From: Bacteroidales bacterium
Lineage (GTDB): Bacteria > Bacteroidota > Bacteroidia > Bacteroidales > P3
Reading direction: 5' to 3'
DNA: 39,432 nt
Assembly: GCA_017455205.1 (NCBI GenBank)
Contig: JAFTBM010000036.1
Location: forward strand, 1 to 39,432
Part shown: one piece after another, positions 14,757 to 23,258 of the stretch
Numbering within the stretch: position 1 is the stretch's first letter
Layout of the letters: the number at the start of each line of letters is the position of its first letter
Notes under the pieces: generated by a model
Database searches by the model: none
Told to the model about the DNA's origin: nothing
The model's input: the letters and a program-made list of their open reading frames with translations, nothing else
Translations under genes and position numbers: made by a program

Positions 14757-17402
14757 TTAAAACAGCTCTGTCTGCGTACCCTCGGCGAAACCGAAACGCT
14801 CATCGGTGGGGTCGCTTACCTCACCCGCGTCCGCAGATTGCTCTTCGGGGTCAGGGTCGGCCTTCACTGGGGGAAGCCAGTTGAACTGCTCCACGGCGAA
14901 AGTGGTTACCCTCTTGCCCTTTGCCTTATATCCTTTAACGGCGATAAAGTCCTCCACGTCAATAATCTCGCTCTGTATCTTCTTGCCGCTATCGGCAGTG
15001 TAGACCACTTCCAACCGCGGATAGAAATCCAGTGCATACGATAGCATCACTGCTCCCTCGTCGTCAAGGAAGTTCACCTTGCGGTCAGAAGGTTCGGGGG
15101 TGAACCGCTTGAGGTAAGGCATGCCGTCAGCCGAGCGGTAGAGCACCGTTATGATGGCATCGGCACGGAACTTACGCAGTTCCACAAGGTCATCATCGTA
15201 GTGATTGGCAAGGTCAAATGATGTGGTGCGGTAGCATCCGCTTTGCATGATGGCCAGCAGCTTATCGTTGCCACAGAACTCGCCGAGGTAGCGACCTGCC
15301 TCATTGACGTTGAGGCGTGCCACGCTCTCGTCGAACCATATCTTGCGTGCACTCAAGGTGGAGACGCCCTCATCCTTCAAGTTAATCGAGCGCACAGCAT
15401 TCCGCGTCAGTATGTTGCCCATCGACTGCCGACCTTTGATGGCGAGGGTCTTGAAGTCGAAGTCGAATGAGACCTTTTTCAGCTTGGGATTGCTCACGTG
15501 GTGCACCGTTACCACCTCGGCCTCACCGTTGGGATTGGCTGTGAAGTAGAGCACCTTGCTTCCTTTGGTGCCTTTGGTAAGCAGGTATTCGCGGTCGCGC
15601 GTAACTGAAGTGACGCTGAAGCGCTTCACCATGGCATACCCCGCCGTACCATCACGGTAGATGAGGTTGTACACCGTCCGCTCATCGCGCTTGCGGAATA
15701 CCGACACGAATAGCAGCTCTTTGCATTCCTGCGACCCCACAAAGCCTTTCTCCTGCACCTTGGTTACCATCATCGACCCATCGCGGCGGAAGACAATTAT
15801 GTCGTCCATCCGCGAGCATTCGCAGGCCACTTCCACCCCCTCTTCGCGTTTGAGCCCCCATCCAGCGAAGCCCGTCTGATAGTTGACGTATAGCTTTTCG
15901 TTGGCCAACGCCACGGTGGTGGATTCTATATCCTCAAAGTTGCGTATCTCCGTCCGCCGCTCTCGCCCTTTGCCATACTTCTTCAATATGTCGGCAAAGT
16001 AGCGTATGGCATAGTCAGTCAGGTTGGCCAAGTGGTTTTTCACCTCATCGATGGTCATCTCTATGCCTGCCAACTCCTCCATGGCCTTCTTGATGTCGAA
16101 GCGGTTGATCCTGCGCACTGGACGCTCACAGAGTTTGAGCACATCCTCCCGCGTGATTTCTCGCTTAAAGAGCTTCCTGTATGGGTCAAAGGCTCGCTCT
16201 ATCATCGTTACTATGTCCTCCCACGACTTAGCCAGGTGCTTCTCGTCTTCCAGCACTTTGTAGATTCCCTTTTCGAAGAAGAGCTTTTCCAAGCTCACCC
16301 AGTGCCAGCGGTCTTCCAGCTCGCCGAGCTGTATCTCCAACTCCCTACCCAGCAGTTCACGTGTGCGGGCGGTGTTGTGCCGCAGGATGTCCGATATGGT
16401 CATAAAGACGGGCTTCTTGTCCACTATCACGCAGGTCTGTGGCGAGAAGCTGATTTGGCAACTGGTGAAGGCATACAGCGCGTCTATGGTCTGGTCGGGA
16501 CTCACCCCAGCGGGCAGGCTGACCACTATCTCCACCTCGCTCGCTGTGTTGTCGTCCACCTTCTTTATCTTGATCTTCCCCTTCTCGTTGGCCTTAACTA
16601 TGCTGTCGATAAGCACATCGGTGGTAACCGTATACGGCAGCTCAGTGATGACTATTGCCTTGCGTTTCTCATCATAGTGCATCTTGGCACGGATGCGAAG
16701 TCGCCCACCAAGTGCCCCATCATTGTATTTGCCCACATCTATCAATCCCCCCGTGGGGAAGTCGGGGTAGACCTCAAACGGCACGCCTTGCAGTATCTTC
16801 ATGCTGGCTTCGAGCAACTCACAGAAGTTGTGAGGCAGGATGACCGAGGTCAGCGTAACGGCAATGCCTTTGGTGCCTTGTGCCAACAGCAGCGGAAACT
16901 TGATGGGGAGCGACACGGGCTCCTGCTTCCTCCCATCGTAGGATGGTTGCCACTGCGTGGTCTTGGCGTTGAACACCACCTCTTTGGCGAACTTAGAGAG
17001 CCTGGCCTCGATATAGCGCGAGGCGGCAGCATCATCGCCAGTCAGTATGTTGCCCCAGTTACCCTGGCAGTCGATCAGCAGCTCTTTCTGCCCCAGCCCC
17101 ACCAGTGCATCCTTGATAGATGCATCGCCGTGGGGGTGATACTGCATGGTGTTGCCCACGATGTTGGCCACCTTGGTGAAGCGCCCGTCGTCGGTCTCCT
17201 TCATGGCGTGGAGTATGCGCCGCTGCACAGGCTTCAGGCCATCATCGATGTCGGGCACCGAGCGGTCAAGTATCACATCGCTTGCATAGTCTACCCAGTA
17301 GTCCTTAAACATGCCATTGAGCGAAATTACCTCGCCTTCCTGCACCTCTTCTGCTGTGCCCTCGGGCATAGCATCTTCCAACCTCTCGTCTATCTCATCC
17401 AT
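14757..17402 (-). CDS. parC: DNA topoisomerase IV subunit A (ParC / GyrA-like)
   Basis: The protein has 881 residues from the ATG at 17402. The frame is open to 17459, but that start would overlap lepB, and the shorter start leaves a 20-base gap. The breakage-reunion domain shows DGLKPVQRRILHAM (54-67), YHPHGDAS (88-95) and the catalytic tyrosine Tyr130 in AASRYIEARL. The C-terminal half is beta-rich, as in the DNA-wrapping region. The enzyme decatenates chromosomes after replication. In the quinolone-determining segment the residue matching Ser83 of E. coli GyrA is Ala94, which appears normal for this ParC-type family. parE is not in the window, and GyrA versus ParC is decided from overall similarity only. 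Confidence 0.88.
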   Translation of the reverse strand: MDEIDERLEDAMPEGTAEEVQEGEVISLNGMFKDYWVDYASDVILDRSVPDIDDGLKPVQRRILHAMKETDDGRFTKVANIVGNTMQYHPHGDASIKDALVGLGQKELLIDCQGNWGNILTGDDAAASRYIEARLSKFAKEVVFNAKTTQWQPSYDGRKQEPVSLPIKFPLLLAQGTKGIAVTLTSVILPHNFCELLEASMKILQGVPFEVYPDFPTGGLIDVGKYNDGALGGRLRIRAKMHYDEKRKAIVITELPYTVTTDVLIDSIVKANEKGKIKIKKVDDNTASEVEIVVSLPAGVSPDQTIDALYAFTSCQISFSPQTCVIVDKKPVFMTISDILRHNTARTRELLGRELEIQLGELEDRWHWVSLEKLFFEKGIYKVLEDEKHLAKSWEDIVTMIERAFDPYRKLFKREITREDVLKLCERPVRRINRFDIKKAMEELAGIEMTIDEVKNHLANLTDYAIRYFADILKKYGKGRERRTEIRNFEDIESTTVALANEKLYVNYQTGFAGWGLKREEGVEVACECSRMDDIIVFRRDGSMMVTKVQEKGFVGSQECKELLFVSVFRKRDERTVYNLIYRDGTAGYAMVKRFSVTSVTRDREYLLTKGTKGSKVLYFTANPNGEAEVVTVHHVSNPKLKKVSFDFDFKTLAIKGRQSMGNILTRNAVRSINLKDEGVSTLSARKIWFDESVARLNVNEAGRYLGEFCGNDKLLAIMQSGCYRTTSFDLANHYDDDLVELRKFRADAIITVLYRSADGMPYLKRFTPEPSDRKVNFLDDEGAVMLSYALDFYPRLEVVYTADSGKKIQSEIIDVEDFIAVKGYKAKGKRVTTFAVEQFNWLPPVKADPDPEEQSADAGEVSDPTDERFGFAEGTQTELF

Positions 17403-17422
17403 GGTTGCTCTGTTTTTTGTTT

Positions 17423-19003
17423 CTACCACGCGCTGGCACTCTTCAGCACCCTGTTCCACCTTATCCGCCTGTGGTCTTTATCCCGGCTGAACAGCACCCA
17501 CTTGGCCTTGCCCACCACATGGTCTTCGGGCACGAAGCCCCAGTAGCGGCTGTCCTGGCTGCCGTGCCGGTTGTCGCCCATCATCCAGTAGTAGTTTTGC
17601 TTCACCTTGTAGGTTGTAGTGGGTTCTCCATTGACATATATATTGCCGTTCTCCACTCGCAGGCTGTTGCCTTCGTAGGCCACGATGACGCGGCTGTAGA
17701 AAGCCAAGTTCTGCGGTGTCAGTTGCAGCACCTCGCCTGCGGCAGGGATGTGCAATGGGCCAAAGTTGTCCAGCGTCCACCCTAAGCTATCGGCACCGCC
17801 GTAAAGTCCATCAGCAGGCATGGTTGGGTAACCAAACAATGTGCCTACCCCATATTGTCCATCGGGCACTTTCTTCACCTCAAGCACAGCACTGTTCTTT
17901 TCCAGCTTTGCAGCCATCTGCTGCGTCAGCGGCAGCACTGCATAGCCGCGACTGCTCCAGTAGTTGGCCGCATTCTGCATATCTTCACCGCTCACGCCCA
18001 ACTTGTCGAGCAGTTTGGTGGGGTTAAATCCCTCGCGGAAACGCACCGCATACCAGCACTGGGCATCCCTCGGAGTGGCTATCGGTTGGCTGTTGATATG
18101 CACCACCTGGTCGATCAGTTGCAAGTCTTCGCCCGGCAGACCGATGCAGCGCTTAATGTAGTTCTCCCGCTTATCCACTGGCCGCACTATCACCTCGCCG
18201 CACGGCACTTTCTCCTCGCCAAAGGTCAGCACCGCCCGTCCGCTCCACACCGAGTCGCGTCCGCACATACGCACCGCATCGTAGTAGGGTATCTTGCCGT
18301 CAAGCGAGCCACTGAGCAGGGTGTCGCCCGCAGGGAAGTTGAACACCACCGCATCATAGCGCTCCACACTCCCCAATCCCCAATAGCGATGGTAGGGCAG
18401 CTGCAAAAAGTCCCAATACGACTTCACATTCAACCCTGGCACCACGTTGTGCACCAGCGGCACCGACAGCGGCGTCATGGCCACCCGCGGGCCGTAGGCC
18501 ACCTTGCTCACCAGCAAGTGGTCGCCCACCAAAAGGCTCTTCTCCATGCTTGATGAGGGTATCTGGTACAACTCGAAGATATTGCCCCGAATAATCACCG
18601 CTGCCACCACCGCAAACACTATCGCATCCAGCCAATCCCGTGCCTCGCTCACCCGCGCCGGCGGCTCTGCCACAGGGTCATGGTATTGCGTGGTCTTCAA
18701 CCCTCCCAGCAGCGGCAGGTAGATCCACGGAAAAATCACTGCGAAAGTCTGTTCCCAGAAGCTATAACGCCGAAACACTTTGGCCGTCTCCACCACCAGC
18801 AGCAGGAAGGTGAACACATTGATGGCTGGCACCAGAAAGTAGAGATACCACCACCGAGACTTCCCGCACACTTTGATCCACACCACCACGTTGTAGACTG
18901 GCACCACCGCTTTCCATCCCGCCACTCCCGCTTTGCGGAACACCAGCCAGAGTCCCGCTACCACACCCACCAGGTACGCCACCAGCAAAAGGTCATACAC
19001 CAT
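17423..19003 (-). CDS. lepB: Signal peptidase I
   Basis: The protein has 526 residues, long for this family because of an N-terminal membrane domain (three to four hydrophobic segments in residues 1-105) and insertions in the periplasmic part. The catalytic serine is Ser152 in QIPSSSMEKSLL and the general base is Lys284 in NYIKRCIGLPGEDL. The GDNRHGSQDSRYWGFVP box lies near residues 480-500. The enzyme removes signal peptides of exported proteins at the outer face of the inner membrane. AGGAGG lies 8 bases before the ATG, a good Shine-Dalgarno. It follows the glycosyltransferase at 19052 by 48 bases. The extended form is typical of Bacteroidota. Confidence 0.93.
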   Translation of the reverse strand: MVYDLLLVAYLVGVVAGLWLVFRKAGVAGWKAVVPVYNVVVWIKVCGKSRWWYLYFLVPAINVFTFLLLVVETAKVFRRYSFWEQTFAVIFPWIYLPLLGGLKTTQYHDPVAEPPARVSEARDWLDAIVFAVVAAVIIRGNIFELYQIPSSSMEKSLLVGDHLLVSKVAYGPRVAMTPLSVPLVHNVVPGLNVKSYWDFLQLPYHRYWGLGSVERYDAVVFNFPAGDTLLSGSLDGKIPYYDAVRMCGRDSVWSGRAVLTFGEEKVPCGEVIVRPVDKRENYIKRCIGLPGEDLQLIDQVVHINSQPIATPRDAQCWYAVRFREGFNPTKLLDKLGVSGEDMQNAANYWSSRGYAVLPLTQQMAAKLEKNSAVLEVKKVPDGQYGVGTLFGYPTMPADGLYGGADSLGWTLDNFGPLHIPAAGEVLQLTPQNLAFYSRVIVAYEGNSLRVENGNIYVNGEPTTTYKVKQNYYWMMGDNRHGSQDSRYWGFVPEDHVVGKAKWVLFSRDKDHRRIRWNRVLKSASAW

Positions 19004-19051
19004 ATCGTTTTCCTCCTTCTTTGTTTTTTGTCAGGCCGCTCATCCTTTTTA

Positions 19052-20185
19052 TCAGCCGGCCAACCTTGTTTTTATTGTCTCTGTCAGTATCAGTTTCTCC
19101 TGCTCCCAGTCCATCTCTCGGCGTGCCTGCGCAAAGTCGGCTTCGCTCCACTCCCTCGCCAGCACCCACTTCACCGCCTCGGCCAACGCCCTCGCCCCAG
19201 GCTCCGCCATCACCTCCCCCACGCCATACCTCCGCACCACAGCAGCCATCTCGGGCAAATCGCTCACCACCATCGGCACCCCAGCCGCCACAAAATCCCC
19301 CACCCTATTGGGCAAGGCGTAATGGTAGCTCAAGCCCCTGTCCTCCAGCATCACCAGTCCCACCGCAGCCTGCCGCGTCAGCTCCGCCAACGCCTCGGGA
19401 CTTATCCGCCCCGTGAATCTTATCCGCTCGCGCCACGGTCGGCTCTCGGCCAACGCCCTCATCTCCGTTTCCAAATCACCACCGCCGGCTATCACCAGCT
19501 CGCACCCCTCCAGCCACTGCATCGCCTCTATCGCCCAATCCACACCGCGCCCACGGTTGATGCACCCCTGGTAGAGCAACATATTTTTCTTCTCTGTCCT
19601 CATTCCACTCCCCACCGCTGCCATCGGCGGCACGTTCCTCACCACCTTCATCTCCACCCCATACCGCTTTCCATAATAGTCGGCAATCCCTTGGCTCACC
19701 GTGAACCTCACATCGCACTTCGGCATCAACCACCGCTCCAACCCCCTCCACACCCGCTTCACCAATCCTCTGCCCTCCAACTCTGGCACTTCGGGAAACA
19801 GCTCATGTGCATCCATCACCAGCAGTGGTCTCCGCCCGTACTCCCTCCTGATTCGCTCTACTGCCCAGTGGCATCCCAAGAGCGTATCGGTATCGTTTGC
19901 CCACACCACGTCGGGCTCCGCCTCCACTATCGCCCACACTATCGCCCTGTTCAGCTCGGCATAGAACCGCCACCCACGCCGATGCCTCACCCCCACCCTT
20001 CTCACCTCATAGGCACCGCAGCCCGTCTCACCTGCCAAAGCCTCCCCCTCCCACGCCTGGCGGCACACCACCACCACCTCGCAGCCCGCCTCGGCCAACG
20101 CACGGCAGTGGCGATCCACGCGGCGGTCGGTAGCCATATCGTTGCTCACCGCCATCACTATCCTATGTCTACTTTCCCTGTCCAA
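19052..20185 (-). CDS. Glycosyltransferase, GT4 family
   Basis: The protein has 377 residues if the TTG at 20185 is used; the first ATG in frame is at 20155, but starting there would cut the first beta strand (RIVMAVSNDMATDRRVDRH). It is a GT-B fold enzyme with the donor half containing LLYQGCINRGRGVDWAIEAM, RIRFTGRISPEAL and YHYALPNRVGDFVAAGVPMV. The SND-x-TD-RV start resembles a Bacteroidota group of GT4 enzymes acting on surface glycans. It precedes lepB on the same strand. The region between it and the toxin gene (20186-20272) shows no clear promoter. Start codon uncertain, family assignment firm. Confidence 0.83.
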   Translation of the reverse strand: MDRESRHRIVMAVSNDMATDRRVDRHCRALAEAGCEVVVVCRQAWEGEALAGETGCGAYEVRRVGVRHRRGWRFYAELNRAIVWAIVEAEPDVVWANDTDTLLGCHWAVERIRREYGRRPLLVMDAHELFPEVPELEGRGLVKRVWRGLERWLMPKCDVRFTVSQGIADYYGKRYGVEMKVVRNVPPMAAVGSGMRTEKKNMLLYQGCINRGRGVDWAIEAMQWLEGCELVIAGGGDLETEMRALAESRPWRERIRFTGRISPEALAELTRQAAVGLVMLEDRGLSYHYALPNRVGDFVAAGVPMVVSDLPEMAAVVRRYGVGEVMAEPGARALAEAVKWVLAREWSEADFAQARREMDWEQEKLILTETIKTRLAG

Positions 20186-20272
20186 GTCTGCTTTCTAACG
20201 GCGATTCCTCCGTTTTATTATAGGTAACCCTAAATAAGGATTCTTTTCCATGCCCAATCCTCAGCCTGCGGG

Positions 20273-20548
20273 CTATCTGCCAAACAGTTCAGAATGCGTA
20301 CCCAAACGCACCAACTCAATAAGTTCCGTATCTGGGTTAATCCAAATGAGCAGAAAATCGCTTCCGATGTGGCACTCCATGCAGCCTTCATAATCGCCGT
20401 GAAGCATGTGCGGATAGTACTCTGGCGGAATGGGTTGCTCGTTCTGCAGTATATACAAAACCCTTTTCAATGCCGCCAACTTTTGAGGTTGATGCCTGTA
20501 CCTCTTCAAGTCCTTACGGTATTTTGTGGTGGGTTGTAGCTCTTTCAT
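20273..20548 (-). CDS. YafQ-family mRNA interferase toxin (RelE superfamily)
   Basis: The protein has 91 residues. The C-terminal half matches YafQ closely: CHIGSDFLLIW and RLGTHSELFG. Residues corresponding to the E. coli YafQ active site are present: His50, His60, Asp64, His85 and Phe89. Such toxins cut mRNA at the ribosome during stress unless bound by the antitoxin. The ATG overlaps the antitoxin stop by 4 bases (ATGA), the classic coupled order antitoxin then toxin. All key residues are present, so an active toxin is expected. Confidence 0.88.
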   Translation of the reverse strand: MKELQPTTKYRKDLKRYRHQPQKLAALKRVLYILQNEQPIPPEYYPHMLHGDYEGCMECHIGSDFLLIWINPDTELIELVRLGTHSELFGR

Positions 20549-20802
20549 TCCGCTTCATTTAAGATATCTCTAAACATCTCGTCAATATCGGTATAGCATT
20601 TGTTGCGGTTTTTCCCCGACATGGCCTCTTCGATGGCGGAGCGAGTCTCCTCATTGGGCTCGCTGTAGACGATGTCGAGCAACACACTCTCCACATAATT
20701 GTTCAATGTGCGGTTCTCGCGCGCTGCATTGCGCTTCAACCCCTCCAAAAGGTCGGAACGGAGACGGAAAGAGGTGGGACGGCGGACGACTGGTGTTTCC
20801 AT
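20545..20802 (-). CDS. Ribbon-helix-helix antitoxin of the YafQ-type toxin
   Basis: The protein has 85 residues. The N-terminal part (RRPTSFRLRSDLLEGLKRNA then RTLNNYVESVLLDIVY) fits a ribbon-helix-helix DNA-binding fold: one beta strand and two helices. The C-terminal part (EAMSGKNRNKCYTDIDEMF) is acidic and probably wraps the toxin. It precedes the toxin with a 4-base overlap, and a consensus promoter lies 35 bases upstream, so autoregulation through binding at that promoter is expected. The family differs in sequence from DinJ, so the exact pair name is left open. Confidence 0.82.
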   Translation of the reverse strand: METPVVRRPTSFRLRSDLLEGLKRNAARENRTLNNYVESVLLDIVYSEPNEETRSAIEEAMSGKNRNKCYTDIDEMFRDILNEAE

Positions 20803-20836
20803 TGCTGTGTGATTTTGATTGTAACACTTCCAAATG

Positions 20837-20867
20837 CAAAAATAATACTTTTTCGCGACACCACAAA
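20837..20867 (-). promoter_or_regulatory. Bacteroidota-type promoter for the toxin-antitoxin pair
   Basis: On the minus strand TTTG (20867-20864) is followed after 19 bases by TATTTTTG (20844-20837), a full consensus match. Start of transcription would be near 20831, about 28 bases before the antitoxin ATG at 20802. The antitoxin probably binds here, but no clear palindrome was settled on. Confidence 0.7.
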
Positions 20868-20977
20868 ATCTTTTTCCCCTCCGCTCACCTCCCGCAGCCT
20901 ATCCACCCCCCAATGCCACCGCTCCTCACCCTCCTTTTCCTCCCCCCAAAAACTCTTTCTCCACCCCCAAAAATTAG

Positions 20978-20989
20978 TTCGCACACGAA
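20978..20989. repeat. Left inverted copy of TTCGCACACGAA
   Basis: TTCGCACACGAA here and its exact reverse complement TTCGTGTGCGAA at 21256-21267 bracket about 265 bases that include the 11-bp array. Both copies are preceded by AAAATTAG and followed by a TAGTTT, so the left flanks match directly while the 4-base core is inverted. Each 12-mer is also itself a small hairpin (TTCG/CGAA). Confidence 0.65.
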
Positions 20990-21134
20990 ATAGTTTCATT
21001 TTTCACACCTTTCCACCCTCGCTCCCAAAAGTCCCTTCGAGAAATCCACAATTCGCGACCTATCAACAAATTAAGCACCTTAAAAATAATCACTACGTTC
21101 ATTTTCAGCATCTTGACAGTACCCCATAGGCATC

Positions 21135-21189
21135 CGCTCCGTATCCACTCCGTATCCGCTCCGTATCCGCTCCGTATCAAGTCCGTATC
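21135..21189 (-). repeat. Second 11-bp tandem array, unit GATACGGAGCG on the minus strand
   Basis: Five abutting 11-bp units are at 21179-21189 (GATACGGACTT), 21168-21178, 21157-21167, 21146-21156 (the TG variant) and 21135-21145. Read on the minus strand the array begins with the same CTT-ending unit as the copy at 423-488 and has the same 16-of-21 matching leader (21190-21210). Unit number and the position of the TG variant differ between the copies. Confidence 0.85.
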
Positions 21190-21255
21190 CGGACGGAGAA
21201 ATTACGGTTCGGATTCGCCCCCGAAACGGGGAGGGTGGCTGGGGGGTAAAATTAG

Positions 21256-21267
21256 TTCGTGTGCGAA
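21256..21267. repeat. Right inverted copy, TTCGTGTGCGAA
   Basis: This is the exact reverse complement of 20978-20989. See that entry; together they may mark the ends of a small non-autonomous element, though no target-site duplication was identified. Confidence 0.6.
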
Positions 21268-21414
21268 TTAGTTTGAAAAAAGGAGGTCGCAGGCAATAAA
21301 AACAGGAGGCAAGCGTTGTGCCGATGTGATGGGGTGTTACGCTGGCCCGATGGAAAGGCTCGGCTGGTCGTGGCAGCAGGGAAAATGACAACTAACGGAT
21401 AACGACAAGGCGAT

Positions 21415-22185
21415 ATGGAGCAGCTAACAGCGGTGATAATCACGCTCAATGAGGAGCGCAACATCGGGCGATGCTTGGAGTCGCTGGTGGGGGTGGCCGA
21501 CGAGGTGGTGGTGGTGGACGCAGGCTCGACCGACCAGACGGAGGCTATCTGCTTGGCACAAGGGGTGCGTTTTGTGCGGCACTCGTGGCAGGACTATTCC
21601 GCGCAGAAGAACTATGCCAACAGCCTGGCGAGCCACGCCTGGGTGCTGAGCATCGATGCCGACGAGGCTCTCTCGCCGCGCCTGCGCGAGAGCATTCTAT
21701 CACTCAAGCGGGAGGGATTTGCCGCGGGGACAGCCTACGAATGCAACCGTCTGACCTGCTACTGTGGCCATTGGGTACACCACTGCGGCTGGTATCCCGA
21801 TGTGTGCTTGCGGCTGTGGCGACGGGAGGAGGCACAGTGGGTAGGCGTGGTGCATGAGGAGCTTCGGTTTGCCGCAGCGGTGCGCCGCGTGCACCTGCAG
21901 GGGGATTTGCACCACTACTCCTACCGCAGCGTGGCAGAACATGCCGCGAAGACCTCTCGCTATGCCCTGCTTGCGGGCGAAAAGGCCTACGCCGAGGGAC
22001 GCCGCTGCGGGGCAGCTGCCCTTTGGCTCAAACCTGCGGCCACCTTCGTGCAAAACTACGTGCTGCGCGGAGGCTGGCGCGATGGGGCAACGGGCTTCAC
22101 CATCTGCCGTATGGCGGCTTTCTACACCTTTGTCAAGTACGCCCGCCTGCGCGAGCTCTCGCTCACCGATGCCGCTGCGCGATGA
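21415..22185 (+). CDS. Glycosyltransferase, GT2 family (WaaE/KdtX-like)
   Basis: The protein has 256 residues and a GT-A fold. LTAVIITLNEERNIGRCLES (4-23) begins the fold, VVVVDAGSTDQT (33-44) and LSIDADEALS (the DxD metal site, about 79-88) bind the nucleotide sugar, and the WYPDVCLRLWRR and VGVVHEEL segments match the WaaE/KdtX group that adds sugar to the LPS inner core. The small C-terminal hydrophobic part may sit on the membrane. Its last codons overlap the next glycosyltransferase start (ATGA), so the two are translated together. The acceptor is not determined. Confidence 0.87.
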   Translation: MEQLTAVIITLNEERNIGRCLESLVGVADEVVVVDAGSTDQTEAICLAQGVRFVRHSWQDYSAQKNYANSLASHAWVLSIDADEALSPRLRESILSLKREGFAAGTAYECNRLTCYCGHWVHHCGWYPDVCLRLWRREEAQWVGVVHEELRFAAAVRRVHLQGDLHHYSYRSVAEHAAKTSRYALLAGEKAYAEGRRCGAAALWLKPAATFVQNYVLRGGWRDGATGFTICRMAAFYTFVKYARLRELSLTDAAAR

Positions 22186-23258
22186 ACCTACTGATCGACT
22201 TGAGCATGCTTCGCCACCCCTACTGCGGCTTGGGGCAGGTGGCTTTGAGCTACGGACGATGGTACGCCTCGCAGGAGAAGGATATGCCTCAAGGTATGAA
22301 GCCCACACTGCTGGTGCCAGCGGAATGGGTGGGGAAATTTGGCGGAGGCGTGGATTACCTGCAGGCTCGCGACATCTACCGCTTCTGCCCTCAGCTGATG
22401 CCGCACTTCGAGGTGTGGCATTCCATCCACCAGTTCTCTCCCTTCCGCCCTGCCTCGCGCAGCACACGGCGAATTCTGACCATCCACGATGTGAACTTTA
22501 TCTACGAGAAGCAGGGGCGCAAACGGCAGCGCTACCTGCGGCGACTGCAGCGTGAGTGCGACAGCGCGGAATGCCTCTGCTTCATCTCGCAGTTTGCTCT
22601 TGAGGATGCTTCCCGCTGCTTGCACTTCGGCGGCAAACCTACACAGGTGATTTACAACGGGGTGGCCGATACCACCCGTGGCGAGCAGCGGCGGCCTGCG
22701 GCGGTCGGCGAGGAGGAGCGGTTCCTGCTCAGCCTGGGAGTGGTCAAGGCCAAGAAGAACCTGCACGTGCTGCTGCCTATGATGCAACGGCTGGAGGGCT
22801 ACAGCCTTGTCATCGCAGGCGATGCGAGGGGCGAGTATGCCGAGCAGCTGCGGGCGATGGCCGAGGGGATGAGCGGCGTGCGGCTTATCGGGACGGTGAG
22901 CGAGGAGGAGCGACGGTGGCTCTACGCCCATTGTGCGGGGTTGCTCTTTCCATCGGTGGCCGAGGGGTTTGGCCTGCCAGTGGTGGAGGCCATGCAGTGG
23001 GGCAAGCCTGTCTTCTGCTCGACGGCTACCAGCCTGCCCGAGGTCGGGGGGAAGATGGCTTACTATTTCGAGAGCTTTGAGCCAGCGGCGATGGCGGAGG
23101 TGGTTGCCTGCGGCCTATCCACCTTCGGCGCAGCCGAGGCCGAGGCTGCTCGCAGGCGTGCTGCCCAGTTTAGCCTTGATGCCCACATGCAGACCTACTG
23201 GAGGCTCTACGGTTCAATGCTGGGGTCGGAGCTCCCAAGGGTGTCCAGTTTGCAGTAG
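22182..23258 (+). CDS. Glycosyltransferase, GT4 family
   Basis: The protein has 358 residues from the ATG at 22182, which overlaps the GT2 stop by 4 bases; the frame is open further up but only as a shadow of the GT2 gene. It is a GT-B fold enzyme: RRILTIHDVNFIYEKQGRK in the acceptor half, FLLSLGVVKAKKNLHVLL opening the donor half, and LLFPSVAEGFGLPVVEAMQWG carrying the E-x7-E donor motif. It ends with an amphipathic helix (HMQTYWRLYGSML). With the GT2 gene it forms a two-gene surface glycan operon. Its last 52 bases overlap the convergent gene on the other strand. Confidence 0.87.
   Translation: MNLLIDLSMLRHPYCGLGQVALSYGRWYASQEKDMPQGMKPTLLVPAEWVGKFGGGVDYLQARDIYRFCPQLMPHFEVWHSIHQFSPFRPASRSTRRILTIHDVNFIYEKQGRKRQRYLRRLQRECDSAECLCFISQFALEDASRCLHFGGKPTQVIYNGVADTTRGEQRRPAAVGEEERFLLSLGVVKAKKNLHVLLPMMQRLEGYSLVIAGDARGEYAEQLRAMAEGMSGVRLIGTVSEEERRWLYAHCAGLLFPSVAEGFGLPVVEAMQWGKPVFCSTATSLPEVGGKMAYYFESFEPAAMAEVVACGLSTFGAAEAEAARRRAAQFSLDAHMQTYWRLYGSMLGSELPRVSSLQ

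Larger units (their letters stand above)
20868..21414. other. Intergenic region with dispersed repeat element
   Basis: This lies between the divergent toxin-antitoxin operon and the GT2 gene. It contains the 11-bp array at 21135-21189 and a pair of 12-base sequences in opposite orientation (20978-20989 and 21256-21267) flanking it. Short frames on both strands were judged to be chance. No clear promoter for the GT2 gene at 21415 was found. Confidence 0.6.

Noticed and set aside
16032-17546. 504-codon plus-strand frame opposite parC
   Set aside because: Antisense shadow of a gene with clear topoisomerase motifs; its own translation shows no family features.
18680-20227. 515-codon plus-strand frame opposite lepB and a glycosyltransferase
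   Set aside because: His/Pro-rich composition typical of a shadow frame, spans two real genes and the gap between them.
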